Under the pieces are notes generated by a model that was not told the origin of the DNA, ran no database searches, and worked only from the letters and a program-made list of their open reading frames with translations. Both the position numbers and the translations under genes were made by a program. A stretch of 5,451 nucleotides of DNA, from contig WTCC01000051.1 in the NCBI GenBank assembly GCA_013138755.1, forward strand, positions 1 to 5,451. The letters are read 5' to 3'. This DNA is from Gammaproteobacteria bacterium (GTDB taxonomy: Bacteria > Pseudomonadota > Gammaproteobacteria > SZUA-229). Positions 1 to 5,451 of this stretch are shown piece by piece (within the stretch, counting starts at the first letter, position 1; each line of letters opens with the position of its first letter).

Positions 1-801
1 CATGCATCGGCATCTTATTATGAATGTCAGTCAATGATGAAACATGATGAACCTGTTTTAGCATTCACCTGGGACGGTGTGGGTTATGGTGAAGACGGTA
101 CGTTATGGGGTGGTGAAACGTTTCTCGGTATGCCGGGTGAGTGGCAGCATGTCGCTACTATGAAAAAATTTAATCTACCCGGTGCGGATAAAGCCGGTAG
201 AGAACCATGGCGAAGTGCGGCGGCTATGTGCTGGGAAGTAGGGCATCATTATGATGATGCTATCGAGATAGATCCCATCGTTAAGCAAGCATGGCATCAA
301 AAAATTAATTCACCTGAGTCGACGTCCGTCGGTCGTTTGTTTGATGCAGCTGCAGCATTAACAGGTGTTCGTACAATGGCCAGTTTCGAAGGTCAGGGGC
401 CAATGGAGTTTGAGTCATTGTGCGAAAGGGACGATGCTAGGCTGAGTGATTATATAGAATTTAAATTATGTTATAACAATAACTTATTGATATTTAACTG
501 GAAGTCATTGATTGTATCGATGACAGATTCCACTTTAAGTGTTGTTGAGCGTGCCTCAATATTCCATTCATCACTAGCACACGCTATATTGCAGAGCGCA
601 AAAATCTTTCGAGAAAAACACGCAGTGAACATCGTTACACTTTCTGGTGGTGTGTTTCAAAACCGTGTTTTAAGTGAATACACTATTACATTATTATCGG
701 CGAATGGGTTTAAAGTTTGTTTGCCTGAGTTGATACCAGTCAATGATGCGGGTATCAGTTTCGGGCAAGTTATGGAGTATGGTTACAAAATAAAAAATTA
801 A
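1..801 (+). CDS. hypF: Carbamoyltransferase HypF, C-terminal part (5' end outside window)
   Basis: HypF uses carbamoyl phosphate and ATP to form carbamoyl-adenylate and passes the carbamoyl group to the C-terminal Cys of HypE. This is the first step in making the CN ligands of [NiFe]-hydrogenase, in the cytoplasm. The frame is open from base 1, so the first in-frame ATG (34) is internal. The opening His-Ala-Ser-Ala fits the region just after the HxxxH metal-binding motif of the Kae1/TsaD-like domain. Visible hallmarks, counted from base 1, are WDGVGYGEDG (residues 24-33) followed by the WGGE motif, REPWR, SGGVFQN (215-221) and a terminal NDAGISFGQ (248-256). D25 and D249 are likely metal or active-site acids. 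About 266 residues are present of a protein usually near 750; the acylphosphatase, zinc-finger and YrdC-like domains would lie upstream. The stop TAA is intact, with no frameshift. Other hyp genes probably lie upstream. Identity is very secure. Confidence 0.96.
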   Translation, partial: HASASYYECQSMMKHDEPVLAFTWDGVGYGEDGTLWGGETFLGMPGEWQHVATMKKFNLPGADKAGREPWRSAAAMCWEVGHHYDDAIEIDPIVKQAWHQKINSPESTSVGRLFDAAAALTGVRTMASFEGQGPMEFESLCERDDARLSDYIEFKLCYNNNLLIFNWKSLIVSMTDSTLSVVERASIFHSSLAHAILQSAKIFREKHAVNIVTLSGGVFQNRVLSEYTITLLSANGFKVCLPELIPVNDAGISFGQVMEYGYKIKN

Positions 802-822
802 AAGTATTCCATCACGGATTTA

Positions 823-899
823 TTTTGTAGGGTGGGCATTGTCCGCCAAACGTGGTCAATTCATTAGGCCGAATGGCGGGCAATGCCCGCCCTACAAAA
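823..899. repeat. Long inverted repeat, REP/MITE-like element with two nested hairpins
   Basis: Two 26-base arms (823-848 and 874-899) flank a 25-base centre. The arms differ from perfect complementarity at only two places, and in + strand RNA both are U-G wobbles (833/889 and 842/880), so the whole stem can pair. Each arm also folds alone: the right as GGCGGGC-AAT-GCCCGCC (875-891) and the left (831-847) with the same 7+3+7 layout, again using two U-G pairs. It can therefore form one long hairpin or a double-hairpin cruciform. The core, of the type GTAGGGYGGGC, resembles dispersed palindromic repeats I recall from intergenic DNA of many proteobacteria and cyanobacteria; that link is from memory. 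It is not a textbook terminator, because the + strand stem ends in CAAAAC rather than a T-run. Lying between hypF and hypE, it could set differential mRNA stability. Confidence 0.85.
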
Positions 900-923
900 C
901 TGTGTTCTCTGTGGTTAATAAAC

Positions 924-943
924 AATTAGCAGGTTAACTAATT
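924..943 (+). promoter_or_regulatory. Small dyad placing the hypE Shine-Dalgarno in its loop
   Basis: AATTAG (924-929) and CTAATT (938-943) are perfect 6-base complements around an 8-base loop that holds the only SD-like bases before hypE (AGG, 931-933). The second arm abuts the hypE ATG at 944. The stem is almost all A-U, so an RNA hairpin would be weak. It may modestly affect initiation, or may be chance in AT-rich leader DNA. Confidence 0.3.
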
Positions 944-1960
944 ATGCAAGATACACATATCTCACTAGCGCATGGCAATGGTGGTCGTTACATGCGAGAG
1001 CTTATCGAAGAGATTTTTGCTCGTCATCTTGCTAACCCGGATCTTGCCGAACCTGAGCTGGACATTCAGGCTGATGCCGTACCGATTGAACTGAACGGTA
1101 GCGATGTATTATTTACTACCGATGGTTTTACTGTACAGCCATTAGAATTTCCCGGTGGTAATATCGGCTCACTTGCCGTCCATGGAACGACAAACGATCT
1201 TGCTGTCGCTGGTGCTATCCCAAAATATTTAAGTCTTAACGCATTTATCGAAGAAGGTATGGAGATTGCGACACTGGAACGCATCATCAAAACCTTAGCA
1301 GAAACCGCTGCAGAGATCGGTGTCAAAGTAGTCTGTGGTGACACAAAAGTTTTACGACGCGGTGAGGGTGGTGGATTATATCTTGCAACCACGGGTATCG
1401 GTGTTCGCCATGGGCATGTCATGTCGATGCAAAATATAAAACATGGCGATTCAATTATTGTCAGTGGCCCTGTTGGTGATCATGGTATTGCCGTGATGCT
1501 TGCGCGAGAAGAGTTTGGTCTGCGAGGTGACATCCAGTCTGATGCTGCAAGCGTATTGAATCTAACGACTGCAGCGATGGATTATAGGGGATTACGTTTC
1601 ATGCGCGACCCAACGCGCGGTGGTATTGCTACCGTCTGCTCTGAACTGTGCCGAGCGACGGGCATGGGTGTTCGTCTATCAGAGGTTAAACTGCCCGTAC
1701 GTGATCCGGTGCAATCGGTATGTGATATGTTGGGTTACGATCCTATGTATCTGGCCTGTGAAGGACGTGTTGTTGCAGTGGTTGATCCAGCTGAAGCACA
1801 GGCGTTATTAGAGACCTGGCAGGCGCTTGAAGAAGGTCAGCATGCTGAGATAATAGGTCGTATTGATTCTGATATAGCATACGTATTAATGGAGACCGAA
1901 ATAGGTGGTGAGCGCATAATCGAAGAACTTGAAGATGATCCTTTACCCAGGATCTGTTAG
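944..1960 (+). CDS. hypE: Hydrogenase maturation protein HypE (carbamoyl dehydratase)
   Basis: HypE receives a carbamoyl group from HypF on its C-terminal Cys and dehydrates it with ATP to a thiocyanate. The CN is then given to iron on the HypC-HypD complex for the [NiFe] cofactor. The protein is 338 residues, normal for the family. It belongs to the PurM/AIR-synthase-like fold: HGNGG at 10-14, TTDGFTVQP at 58-66, a Gly-rich GNIGSLAVHGTTNDLAVAGA block at 72-91, GDTKV at 132-136 (ATP/metal site) and MRDPTRGG at 220-227 in the C-terminal half. It ends in Pro-Arg-Ile-Cys with C338 last, the essential acceptor, so the protein is complete and likely active. The ATG at 944 is chosen because the N-terminus matches the family; its SD is weak (AGG, 931-933). 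It sits 142 bases after hypF, with an inverted repeat between, and 7 bases before the antiporter gene. Identity is very secure. Confidence 0.98.
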   Translation: MQDTHISLAHGNGGRYMRELIEEIFARHLANPDLAEPELDIQADAVPIELNGSDVLFTTDGFTVQPLEFPGGNIGSLAVHGTTNDLAVAGAIPKYLSLNAFIEEGMEIATLERIIKTLAETAAEIGVKVVCGDTKVLRRGEGGGLYLATTGIGVRHGHVMSMQNIKHGDSIIVSGPVGDHGIAVMLAREEFGLRGDIQSDAASVLNLTTAAMDYRGLRFMRDPTRGGIATVCSELCRATGMGVRLSEVKLPVRDPVQSVCDMLGYDPMYLACEGRVVAVVDPAEAQALLETWQALEEGQHAEIIGRIDSDIAYVLMETEIGGERIIEELEDDPLPRIC

Positions 1961-1967
1961 TTAGATC

Positions 1968-3182
1968 ATGCAAGCGCATACTTTTTTTCTGTATCTGCTG
2001 ATTATCTTACTTACGGCGCGTCTATTTGCCGAGCTCGCTGTTCGTCTTAAATCACCATCTGTTATCGGAGAACTGTTCGCGGGTATCGTAATTGGTCCAA
2101 GCATATTAGGTTGGATCGAACCGGTAGAAGCGCTCAAGTTGATGGCAGAGATTGGTATTATTCTGTTGTTGTTTGAAGTCGGCTTGAGTACTGACATTAA
2201 GCGACTGATCAGGTCTGGAACGAAATCTACTGTTGTTGCCATCATCGGTTTCATTGCACCATTATTTTTTGGCTTCTCGATTGCCTACTGGTTATTTGAG
2301 TTGTCACTCCTCATATCATTGTTTATAGGTGGCACACTTACTGCGACCAGTATCGGTATAACCGTACGAGTGCTTTCTGATCTAAAGCTTGCTAATTCAC
2401 ATCAGGGGCAAATCGTACTAGGTGCGGCTGTACTTGATGATGTGCTTGGCGTGATGCTGCTAGCATTATTGTATGAGTTTTCAGTCGGTGGTGGTGTTAA
2501 CTGGATCAACGCTCTCAAGGTGCTGGTATTCGTTAGTTCGTTTTTTGTGTTCGCACCGATATTGGCAAAGCTTATGTCCGTGGTAATCAAACGCTTTCAT
2601 GCAGATAGTGAGATACCAGGTCTGATTCCCACTACGATTGTTTCTCTGGTGTTGTTTTTTGCCTGGTTAGCGCATGCGGTTGGCGCGCCAGAACTGTTAG
2701 GTGGTTTTGCTGCAGGTCTTGCGCTGTCACGGCGTTTCTTTTTGCCACTGGGCGTTACTCTGCGTAAGGATGAAAATTTTGCCAAAGCTATCGAAGAGCA
2801 GATGCAGCCCATCATCAGTCTATTCACGCCTATCTTTTTTGTTGTTGTAGGGTTGTCGATCAATCTTAGAGAGATCGACTGGGCGTCATCCCATGTGTGG
2901 ATTTTTTCATCAGTACTTCTGGTGGCAGCAATTGCAGGAAAGTTGATAGGCTCGCTTTTTATCAATGAAAATTTGGCATCAAGAATTATGATAGGAATGT
3001 CGATGGTACCGCGAGGTGAAGTGGGACTTATTTTTGCAGAACTTGGACGTTTCAGTGGAATATTTGATAATGAGACCCACGCCGGTATGGTTATTGTGAT
3101 TGTGTTAACAACGATTATCCCGCCATTTACCATGAAATGGTTCTATAGGCATTATTCGCATCTGTTGGTGGAATCAAAATAA
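1968..3182 (+). CDS. CPA2-family cation:proton antiporter (Kef/NapA-like, no RCK domain)
   Basis: This is an inner-membrane Na+(or K+)/H+ exchanger of the monovalent cation:proton antiporter-2 group (Na_H_Exchanger domain). Nearly all of its 404 residues are hydrophobic helices, about 12-13 by eye. Hallmarks are GELFAGIVIGPSILG in an early helix, TLTATS (123-128) before the unwound helix, the paired acids D157-D158 in AAVLDDVLG (the ion/proton site of electrogenic CPA2 proteins such as NapA), VVVGLSINL, K325 in a late helix, which may be the lysine that pairs with the site, and PRGEVGL (348-354). It stops after the transport domain. Full KefB/KefC (about 600 residues) add a cytosolic RCK/TrkA-N domain, so glutathione-type gating is not expected and a kef name is not justified. 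The ATG lies 7 bases after the hypE stop, with AGGA at 1949-1952, suggesting coupling to hypE. The transported ion cannot be told from sequence. Confidence 0.92.
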   Translation: MQAHTFFLYLLIILLTARLFAELAVRLKSPSVIGELFAGIVIGPSILGWIEPVEALKLMAEIGIILLLFEVGLSTDIKRLIRSGTKSTVVAIIGFIAPLFFGFSIAYWLFELSLLISLFIGGTLTATSIGITVRVLSDLKLANSHQGQIVLGAAVLDDVLGVMLLALLYEFSVGGGVNWINALKVLVFVSSFFVFAPILAKLMSVVIKRFHADSEIPGLIPTTIVSLVLFFAWLAHAVGAPELLGGFAAGLALSRRFFLPLGVTLRKDENFAKAIEEQMQPIISLFTPIFFVVVGLSINLREIDWASSHVWIFSSVLLVAAIAGKLIGSLFINENLASRIMIGMSMVPRGEVGLIFAELGRFSGIFDNETHAGMVIVIVLTTIIPPFTMKWFYRHYSHLLVESK

Positions 3183-3193
3183 GCAGGGTACAC

Positions 3194-4621
3194 GTGCCTG
3201 AGGTTAGAGATGATATGACGATTGAGATTGAGTTTTTAGGAGCCACTGGAGAGGTTACCGGGTCGTGTCACCTGGTAACAGTCGGCAAACAAAAAATATT
3301 ATTAGATTGCGGATTGATACAGGGTCGCGCAAAAGATGAAGCGCGTAATAGGGAATCTTTTCCGTTCGACCCGGCTTCGATCGATGTGGTCGTATTAAGT
3401 CATGCCCATATTGACCACTCCGGTCGTTTGCCTTTACTGGTTAAAGCGGGTTTTCGCGGCAGTATCTACACACATCGTGCCAGCCGCGATCTCTGTCGTA
3501 TCATGTTAAAAGATTCAGCTTTTCTAAATGAAAAAGATGTTCAATGGGAAAACAGGAAGCGTGCCAGAAAAGGATTGGATTTGATCGAAGCAATGTATAC
3601 CATCGAAGATGCACAGATTGCTATGAAGCAATTTAAGGGGCTGGTCTATCAGCAAAAAAAACGTATCCTGCCAAATGTCACGCTTTGCCTGAATGATGCT
3701 GGCCACATTTTGGGTTCTTCTATTGTTGAACTCTGGTTAGAAGATGAGGGGCAGCAGCGTAAACTGGTTTTCAGTGGTGACCTCGGGCGCTCCGGTATGC
3801 CAATTCTGGAAGATCCGGAGATGATCTCAGATGCTGATCTGGTCATCATGGAGAGTACTTATGGTGATCGTTTACATCGTACCTGGGATGAAACTCAAAA
3901 GGAAATTTCAGAAGTTTTATCTATTGCTACCAAAGGTAACGGTAATATTTTAATTCCTGCTTTTTCTGTGGGTCGTACCCAGGAAATTTTGTACCTGTTC
4001 GCAAAATATTATAAACATTGGGGGCTGGATCGCTGGCAGATATTTCTCGATAGTCCGCTAGCCATCGAAGCGACTCGTATTTTTATGAATAACAGTGATC
4101 TGTTTGATGATGACATGCAGGCACTACTTCAAGAAAATAAACAAAAATCTATATTGCCTAATCTGCATATCTCCCGAACAACGAATCAATCCATGGCGTT
4201 AAACCGAGTTCATTCCGGGGCTATTATCATAGCCGGTAGCGGGATGTGTAGTGGTGGACGAATAAAACAGCACCTGAAGCACAATATCTGGCGCAGTAAC
4301 TGTCATGTGATTATCTCTGGTTTTCAGGCGCGAGGCACTTTGGGGCGGAAACTGGTCGATGGTGCAAAACACATTACCTTGTGGGGCGAATCGATGCAGG
4401 TAGCAGCTAGTGTCCACACAGTAGGAGGGCTGTCGGCACATGCTGATCAGACGGGTTTGAAAAACTGGTATGCCAATTTCAAAAATCGCCCACATATCGT
4501 ACTGGTTCATGGTGAGCCGAAGGCACAGGAGTGTTTAAGCGATGTCTTGCAAAAAGAGTTAAATGCAAACGTAACCATTGCAAAATACAGGCAGAAAATA
4601 AATCTTATAAGTGATACCTGA
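3194..4621 (+). CDS. MBL-fold beta-CASP ribonuclease (CPSF73-like, RNA-processing type)
   Basis: This is a predicted zinc-dependent RNase of the metallo-beta-lactamase/beta-CASP superfamily, cytoplasmic, 475 residues, the usual size for bacterial CPSF73-like members. The N-terminal FLGATGEVTGS strand is typical. Metal motifs are complete: H70-x-H72-x-D74-H75, H171 in NDAGHILGSS, D196 in FSGDLGR and E220 in MESTYGDR (beta-CASP motif A). The beta-CASP insert includes IPAFSVGRTQE, then GSGMCSGGR, followed by H416 in LSAHAD (motif B), H439 in VHGEP (motif C) and a short C-terminal RMMBL-type region. RNase activity is inferred from the family; targets are unknown. The start is GTG at 3194 with AGGG at 3185-3188, 5 bases away. 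The alternative is ATG at 3215 with GAGG at 3200-3203; it gives the MTIEIEFLGA start more typical of relatives, so the first seven residues are uncertain. It lies 11 bases after the antiporter gene, probably in the same transcript. Confidence 0.93.
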   Translation: MPEVRDDMTIEIEFLGATGEVTGSCHLVTVGKQKILLDCGLIQGRAKDEARNRESFPFDPASIDVVVLSHAHIDHSGRLPLLVKAGFRGSIYTHRASRDLCRIMLKDSAFLNEKDVQWENRKRARKGLDLIEAMYTIEDAQIAMKQFKGLVYQQKKRILPNVTLCLNDAGHILGSSIVELWLEDEGQQRKLVFSGDLGRSGMPILEDPEMISDADLVIMESTYGDRLHRTWDETQKEISEVLSIATKGNGNILIPAFSVGRTQEILYLFAKYYKHWGLDRWQIFLDSPLAIEATRIFMNNSDLFDDDMQALLQENKQKSILPNLHISRTTNQSMALNRVHSGAIIIAGSGMCSGGRIKQHLKHNIWRSNCHVIISGFQARGTLGRKLVDGAKHITLWGESMQVAASVHTVGGLSAHADQTGLKNWYANFKNRPHIVLVHGEPKAQECLSDVLQKELNANVTIAKYRQKINLISDT

Positions 4622-4632
4622 TTTCTGCCTGT
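4587..4632 (+). terminator. Inverted repeat across the RNase stop codon; possible 3'-end hairpin
   Basis: ACAGGCAGAAA (4587-4597) is perfectly complementary to TTTCTGCCTGT (4622-4632). The 24-base loop contains a small CTTATAAG palindrome and the stop codon TGA (4619-4621). The hairpin would mark the end of the hypE-antiporter-RNase transcript. The sequence after it (TGTGTTACTTGATT) is only moderately T-rich, so it is a poor intrinsic terminator. Protection of the mRNA end, or an effect on termination of translation, is equally possible. Confidence 0.45.
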
Positions 4633-4640
4633 TGTGTTAC

Positions 4641-4654
4641 TTGATTAGAATCAA
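4641..4654 (+). promoter_or_regulatory. FNR/ANR-type binding site, perfect consensus
   Basis: TTGATTAGAATCAA is an exact match to the FNR/ANR consensus TTGAT-N4-ATCAA and a perfect 6-base-arm dyad. FNR-type proteins carry an oxygen-labile iron-sulfur cluster and activate genes at low oxygen; related DNR proteins use similar sites in response to NO. The dyad centre (between 4647 and 4648) lies 41.5 bases upstream of the start point (about 4689) predicted from the TTTAAT -10 at 4677-4682. That is the standard class II activator position, replacing the -35 element. It most likely drives the Host_attach gene. The site match is seen directly; binding is inferred. Confidence 0.8.
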
Positions 4655-4676
4655 CATAATAACTGGCAACATGATG

Positions 4677-4689
4677 TTTAATCTTAGAT
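4677..4689 (+). promoter_or_regulatory. -10 element and predicted start point of the FNR-type promoter
   Basis: TTTAAT (4677-4682) matches five of six bases of the sigma-70 -10 consensus. Taking its last base as -7 puts +1 at about 4689 and leaves a leader of about 23 bases before the Host_attach ATG. No good -35 is present at normal spacing, as expected for a class II activator-dependent promoter with the FNR-type box in that place. A short AACAT-G-ATGTT palindrome (4668-4678) overlaps its 5' edge. Confidence 0.6.
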
Positions 4690-4703
4690 GAGATGATAAT
4701 AAT

Positions 4704-4710
4704 GAGGTGA
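4704..4710 (+). promoter_or_regulatory. Strong ribosome binding site of the Host_attach gene
   Basis: GAGGTGA is a seven-base match to the anti-Shine-Dalgarno complement and the strongest RBS in the window. From the GAGG core there are 4 bases to the ATG at 4712 and 7 to the ATG at 4715, so the second Met may be the real start. Confidence 0.7.
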
Positions 4711-4711
4711 A

Positions 4712-5158
4712 ATGATGAAATCGACCTGGTTGGTTGTTGCGGATAACAGTAAAGCACGGTTTTTTATAGTGGATTCTCATATGGGGCCGATAGAAGAGAT
4801 AAAAAGTATTGCACATACTGAAGCTCGGCTACATGAGCAGGTGGTGACTAGTGATCTGCCTGGTCGCGGTAATGGTCGTGGCGGTGCAAGGCATGCATAT
4901 CAGGATGAGGTAAGCCCTAAAGATCAAGAGAATATAAATTTCGCGAAACAGATTGCTAACGAACTGGATGTTGCACGTAAAGACAAAAGGTTTAAACAGA
5001 TTATGTTGGTTGCTGCACCAGGTTTTCTGGGCAATCTTCGTAACCAGTTAGCGACGCAAACACAAAAACTTGTGTGTTTTGAGTTGGCAAAAAATATGTC
5101 TCACTTTAACGCAAAAGAAATTCGAGAGCATTTACCTGAAAGGTTGCCATGTTTTTAA
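4712..5158 (+). CDS. Host_attach-family protein (possibly eRF1-like/baeRF type)
   Basis: This small soluble protein of 148 residues has no signal peptide or membrane segment. It matches the family annotated as 'protein required for attachment to host cells' (Host_attach): an N-terminal strand TWLVVADNSKARFF (5-18), a Gly/Arg-rich loop SDLPGRGNGRGGARHAY (47-63), a helix PKDQENINFAKQIANEL (69-85), and LVAAPGFLGNLR (99-110) at the core of an alpha/beta domain. The family name comes from a plant-attachment phenotype. I recall, with moderate confidence, that later analysis placed the family among bacterial relatives of the eRF1/archaeal release factor central domain. No GGQ motif is visible, so peptide release cannot be claimed. 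Start at 4712 or 4715; the RBS spacing slightly favours 4715. It sits behind a consensus FNR-type box, so low-oxygen induction is likely. Family membership is secure; the function is not. Confidence 0.88.
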   Translation: MMKSTWLVVADNSKARFFIVDSHMGPIEEIKSIAHTEARLHEQVVTSDLPGRGNGRGGARHAYQDEVSPKDQENINFAKQIANELDVARKDKRFKQIMLVAAPGFLGNLRNQLATQTQKLVCFELAKNMSHFNAKEIREHLPERLPCF

Positions 5159-5180
5159 TGGAGTGAATACGTGCCAGTTG

Positions 5181-5220
5181 ATGCGACCGCCACTATATGA
5201 CCGATAGTGTGGATACGCAT
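5181..5220. terminator. Weak interrupted hairpin downstream of the Host_attach gene
   Basis: Outer arms ATGCG (5181-5185) and CGCAT (5216-5220) and inner arms CACTAT (5191-5196) and ATAGTG (5204-5209) can stack around a 7-base loop, with a CC/GG pair and mismatches between. A run of five Ts (5232-5236) begins 12 bases after the stem, too far for a classical intrinsic terminator. A second imperfect stem follows (TTTTTGCTGG at 5232-5241 with CCAG-gat-CAAAAA at 5254-5266). Together these are a plausible but weak transcription barrier between the Host_attach gene and ppsA. I see no small gene in this 166-base gap. Confidence 0.3.
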
Positions 5221-5290
5221 GAATAGAAAAATTTTTGCTGGAATGTCGTACAGCCAGGATCAAAAATTATATTAAATCCTGAGTTTTATC

Positions 5291-5308
5291 TATACTGTAA
5301 TTTACAGT
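5291..5308 (+). promoter_or_regulatory. Putative ppsA promoter -10 overlapped by a 15-bp operator-like palindrome
   Basis: TATACT (5291-5296) matches five of six -10 bases, but the best-spaced -35 (TATATT, 5268-5273) is poor. ACTGTAA-T-TTACAGT (5294-5308) is a perfect 7-base-arm palindrome covering the end of the -10 and the predicted start point, a typical place for a repressor. It is not a LexA box (CTG and CAG are 7, not 10, bases apart) and not an FNR or Cra site. Binding is unproven. Confidence 0.45.
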
Positions 5309-5324
5309 TGCAGGGCTTCGGATT

Positions 5325-5451
5325 ATGAAATCACAGGTTATCTGGTTTAACCAGATCGGTATAAAAGACATCGATGATGTCGGTGGGAAAAATTCTTCTC
5401 TGGGTGAGATGATAAGCCATCTTTCAGAGTTGGGTATAAAAGTACCTGATG
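5325..5451 (+). CDS. ppsA: Phosphoenolpyruvate synthase, N-terminal part (3' end outside window)
   Basis: PEP synthase converts pyruvate, ATP and water to PEP, AMP and phosphate, the entry to gluconeogenesis from three-carbon acids, in the cytoplasm. Only the first 42 codons are present, but they align clearly with the start of E. coli PpsA. VIWFNQIG corresponds to its VLWYNQLG, and VGGKNSSLGEM (19-29) is the conserved N-terminal ATP-grasp (PEP/pyruvate-binding) motif, with K22 the likely nucleotide contact. The complete enzyme would be near 790 residues, with the phospho-His and PEP-binding domains beyond the edge. The ATG at 5325 has AGGG at 5312-5315, 9 bases upstream. The usual divergent regulator gene ppsR, found next to ppsA in enterobacteria, is absent here; the Host_attach gene takes that place in the same orientation. 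ppsA may have its own promoter or be read through from the FNR-type promoter. Confidence 0.9.
   Translation, partial: MKSQVIWFNQIGIKDIDDVGGKNSSLGEMISHLSELGIKVPD

Noticed and set aside
51..801. Taking ATG 34 as the start of a short independent carbamoyltransferase gene
   Set aside because: The frame is open to base 1 and the residues before ATG 34 (His-Ala-Ser-Ala and following) match HypF, so the gene continues upstream of the window.
823..899. The hypF-hypE inverted repeat as an intrinsic terminator
   Set aside because: No T-run follows the stem on the + strand (CAAAAC) or, read in reverse, on the - strand, so it was called a repeat instead.
1066..1422. Minus-strand open frame of 118 codons inside hypE
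   Set aside because: It is antisense to strongly conserved HypE motifs, has a Ser/Pro-rich low-complexity translation, and resembles no family I know; it is a shadow frame.
1961..2254. Minus-strand open frame of 97 codons opposite the antiporter N-terminus
   Set aside because: It is antisense to the conserved GELFAGIVIGP region and has no recognisable domain.
2597..3133. Minus-strand open frame of 178 codons inside the antiporter gene
   Set aside because: It is the longest shadow frame but lies wholly antisense to conserved antiporter helices, and its composition is that of reversed hydrophobic codons.
1968..3182. Naming the antiporter KefB or KefC
   Set aside because: It lacks the C-terminal RCK/TrkA-N domain and is about 200 residues shorter than those proteins.
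5171..5180. TTGAT-like bases near 5178 as a second FNR half-site for ppsA
   Set aside because: No ATCAA half lies at the required 4-base spacing, and it is too far from the ppsA -10 to form a standard class II site.
5295..5307. CTG...CAG palindrome as a LexA (SOS) box
   Set aside because: The CTG and CAG ends are 7 bases apart; the LexA box of gammaproteobacteria needs 10.

Overview
The window looks like chromosomal DNA from a gammaproteobacterium of moderate GC content. This rests on the close match of HypF, HypE and the PEP synthase N-terminus to proteobacterial forms, and on a consensus FNR/ANR site. All genes lie on the + strand. I see no tRNA, rRNA, CRISPR array, transposase or phage gene.

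Layout. (1) Positions 1-801 hold the C-terminal part of hypF, whose 5' end lies outside the window. (2) A 142-bp gap follows, with a dispersed-repeat-like inverted element (823-899) and a small AT-rich dyad that places the hypE Shine-Dalgarno in its loop. (3) hypE (944-1960) is complete and ends in the functional Pro-Arg-Ile-Cys tail. (4) Seven bases later comes a short CPA2 cation:proton antiporter (1968-3182). (5) Eleven bases after that comes a beta-CASP metallo-beta-lactamase-fold RNase (3194-4621). Genes 3-5 are packed like one transcription unit. (6) A 90-bp gap carries an 11-bp inverted repeat across the RNase stop codon. It also carries a perfect FNR-type box (TTGAT-N4-ATCAA) exactly 41.5 bases upstream of the start point predicted from a good -10 element. 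(7) A Host_attach-family protein (4712-5158) follows this promoter. (8) A 166-bp gap holds weak hairpins and a promoter-like -10 overlapped by a perfect 15-bp palindrome. (9) The first 42 codons of ppsA (PEP synthase) run off the right edge.

How the genes may work together. HypF and HypE make the cyanide ligand of [NiFe]-hydrogenase, an activity tied to low oxygen. The FNR-type promoter gives independent evidence that at least the Host_attach gene is switched on when oxygen falls. The antiporter (ion homeostasis), the RNase (RNA turnover), the possibly release-factor-like Host_attach protein and PEP synthase (gluconeogenic carbon flow) may be a low-oxygen adaptation set beside the hydrogenase maturation genes. 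That grouping is inference; the individual gene identities are well supported. I found no convincing wholly new system. The most notable signals are the FNR promoter, the RNase/Host_attach pairing and the structured repeat between hypF and hypE.
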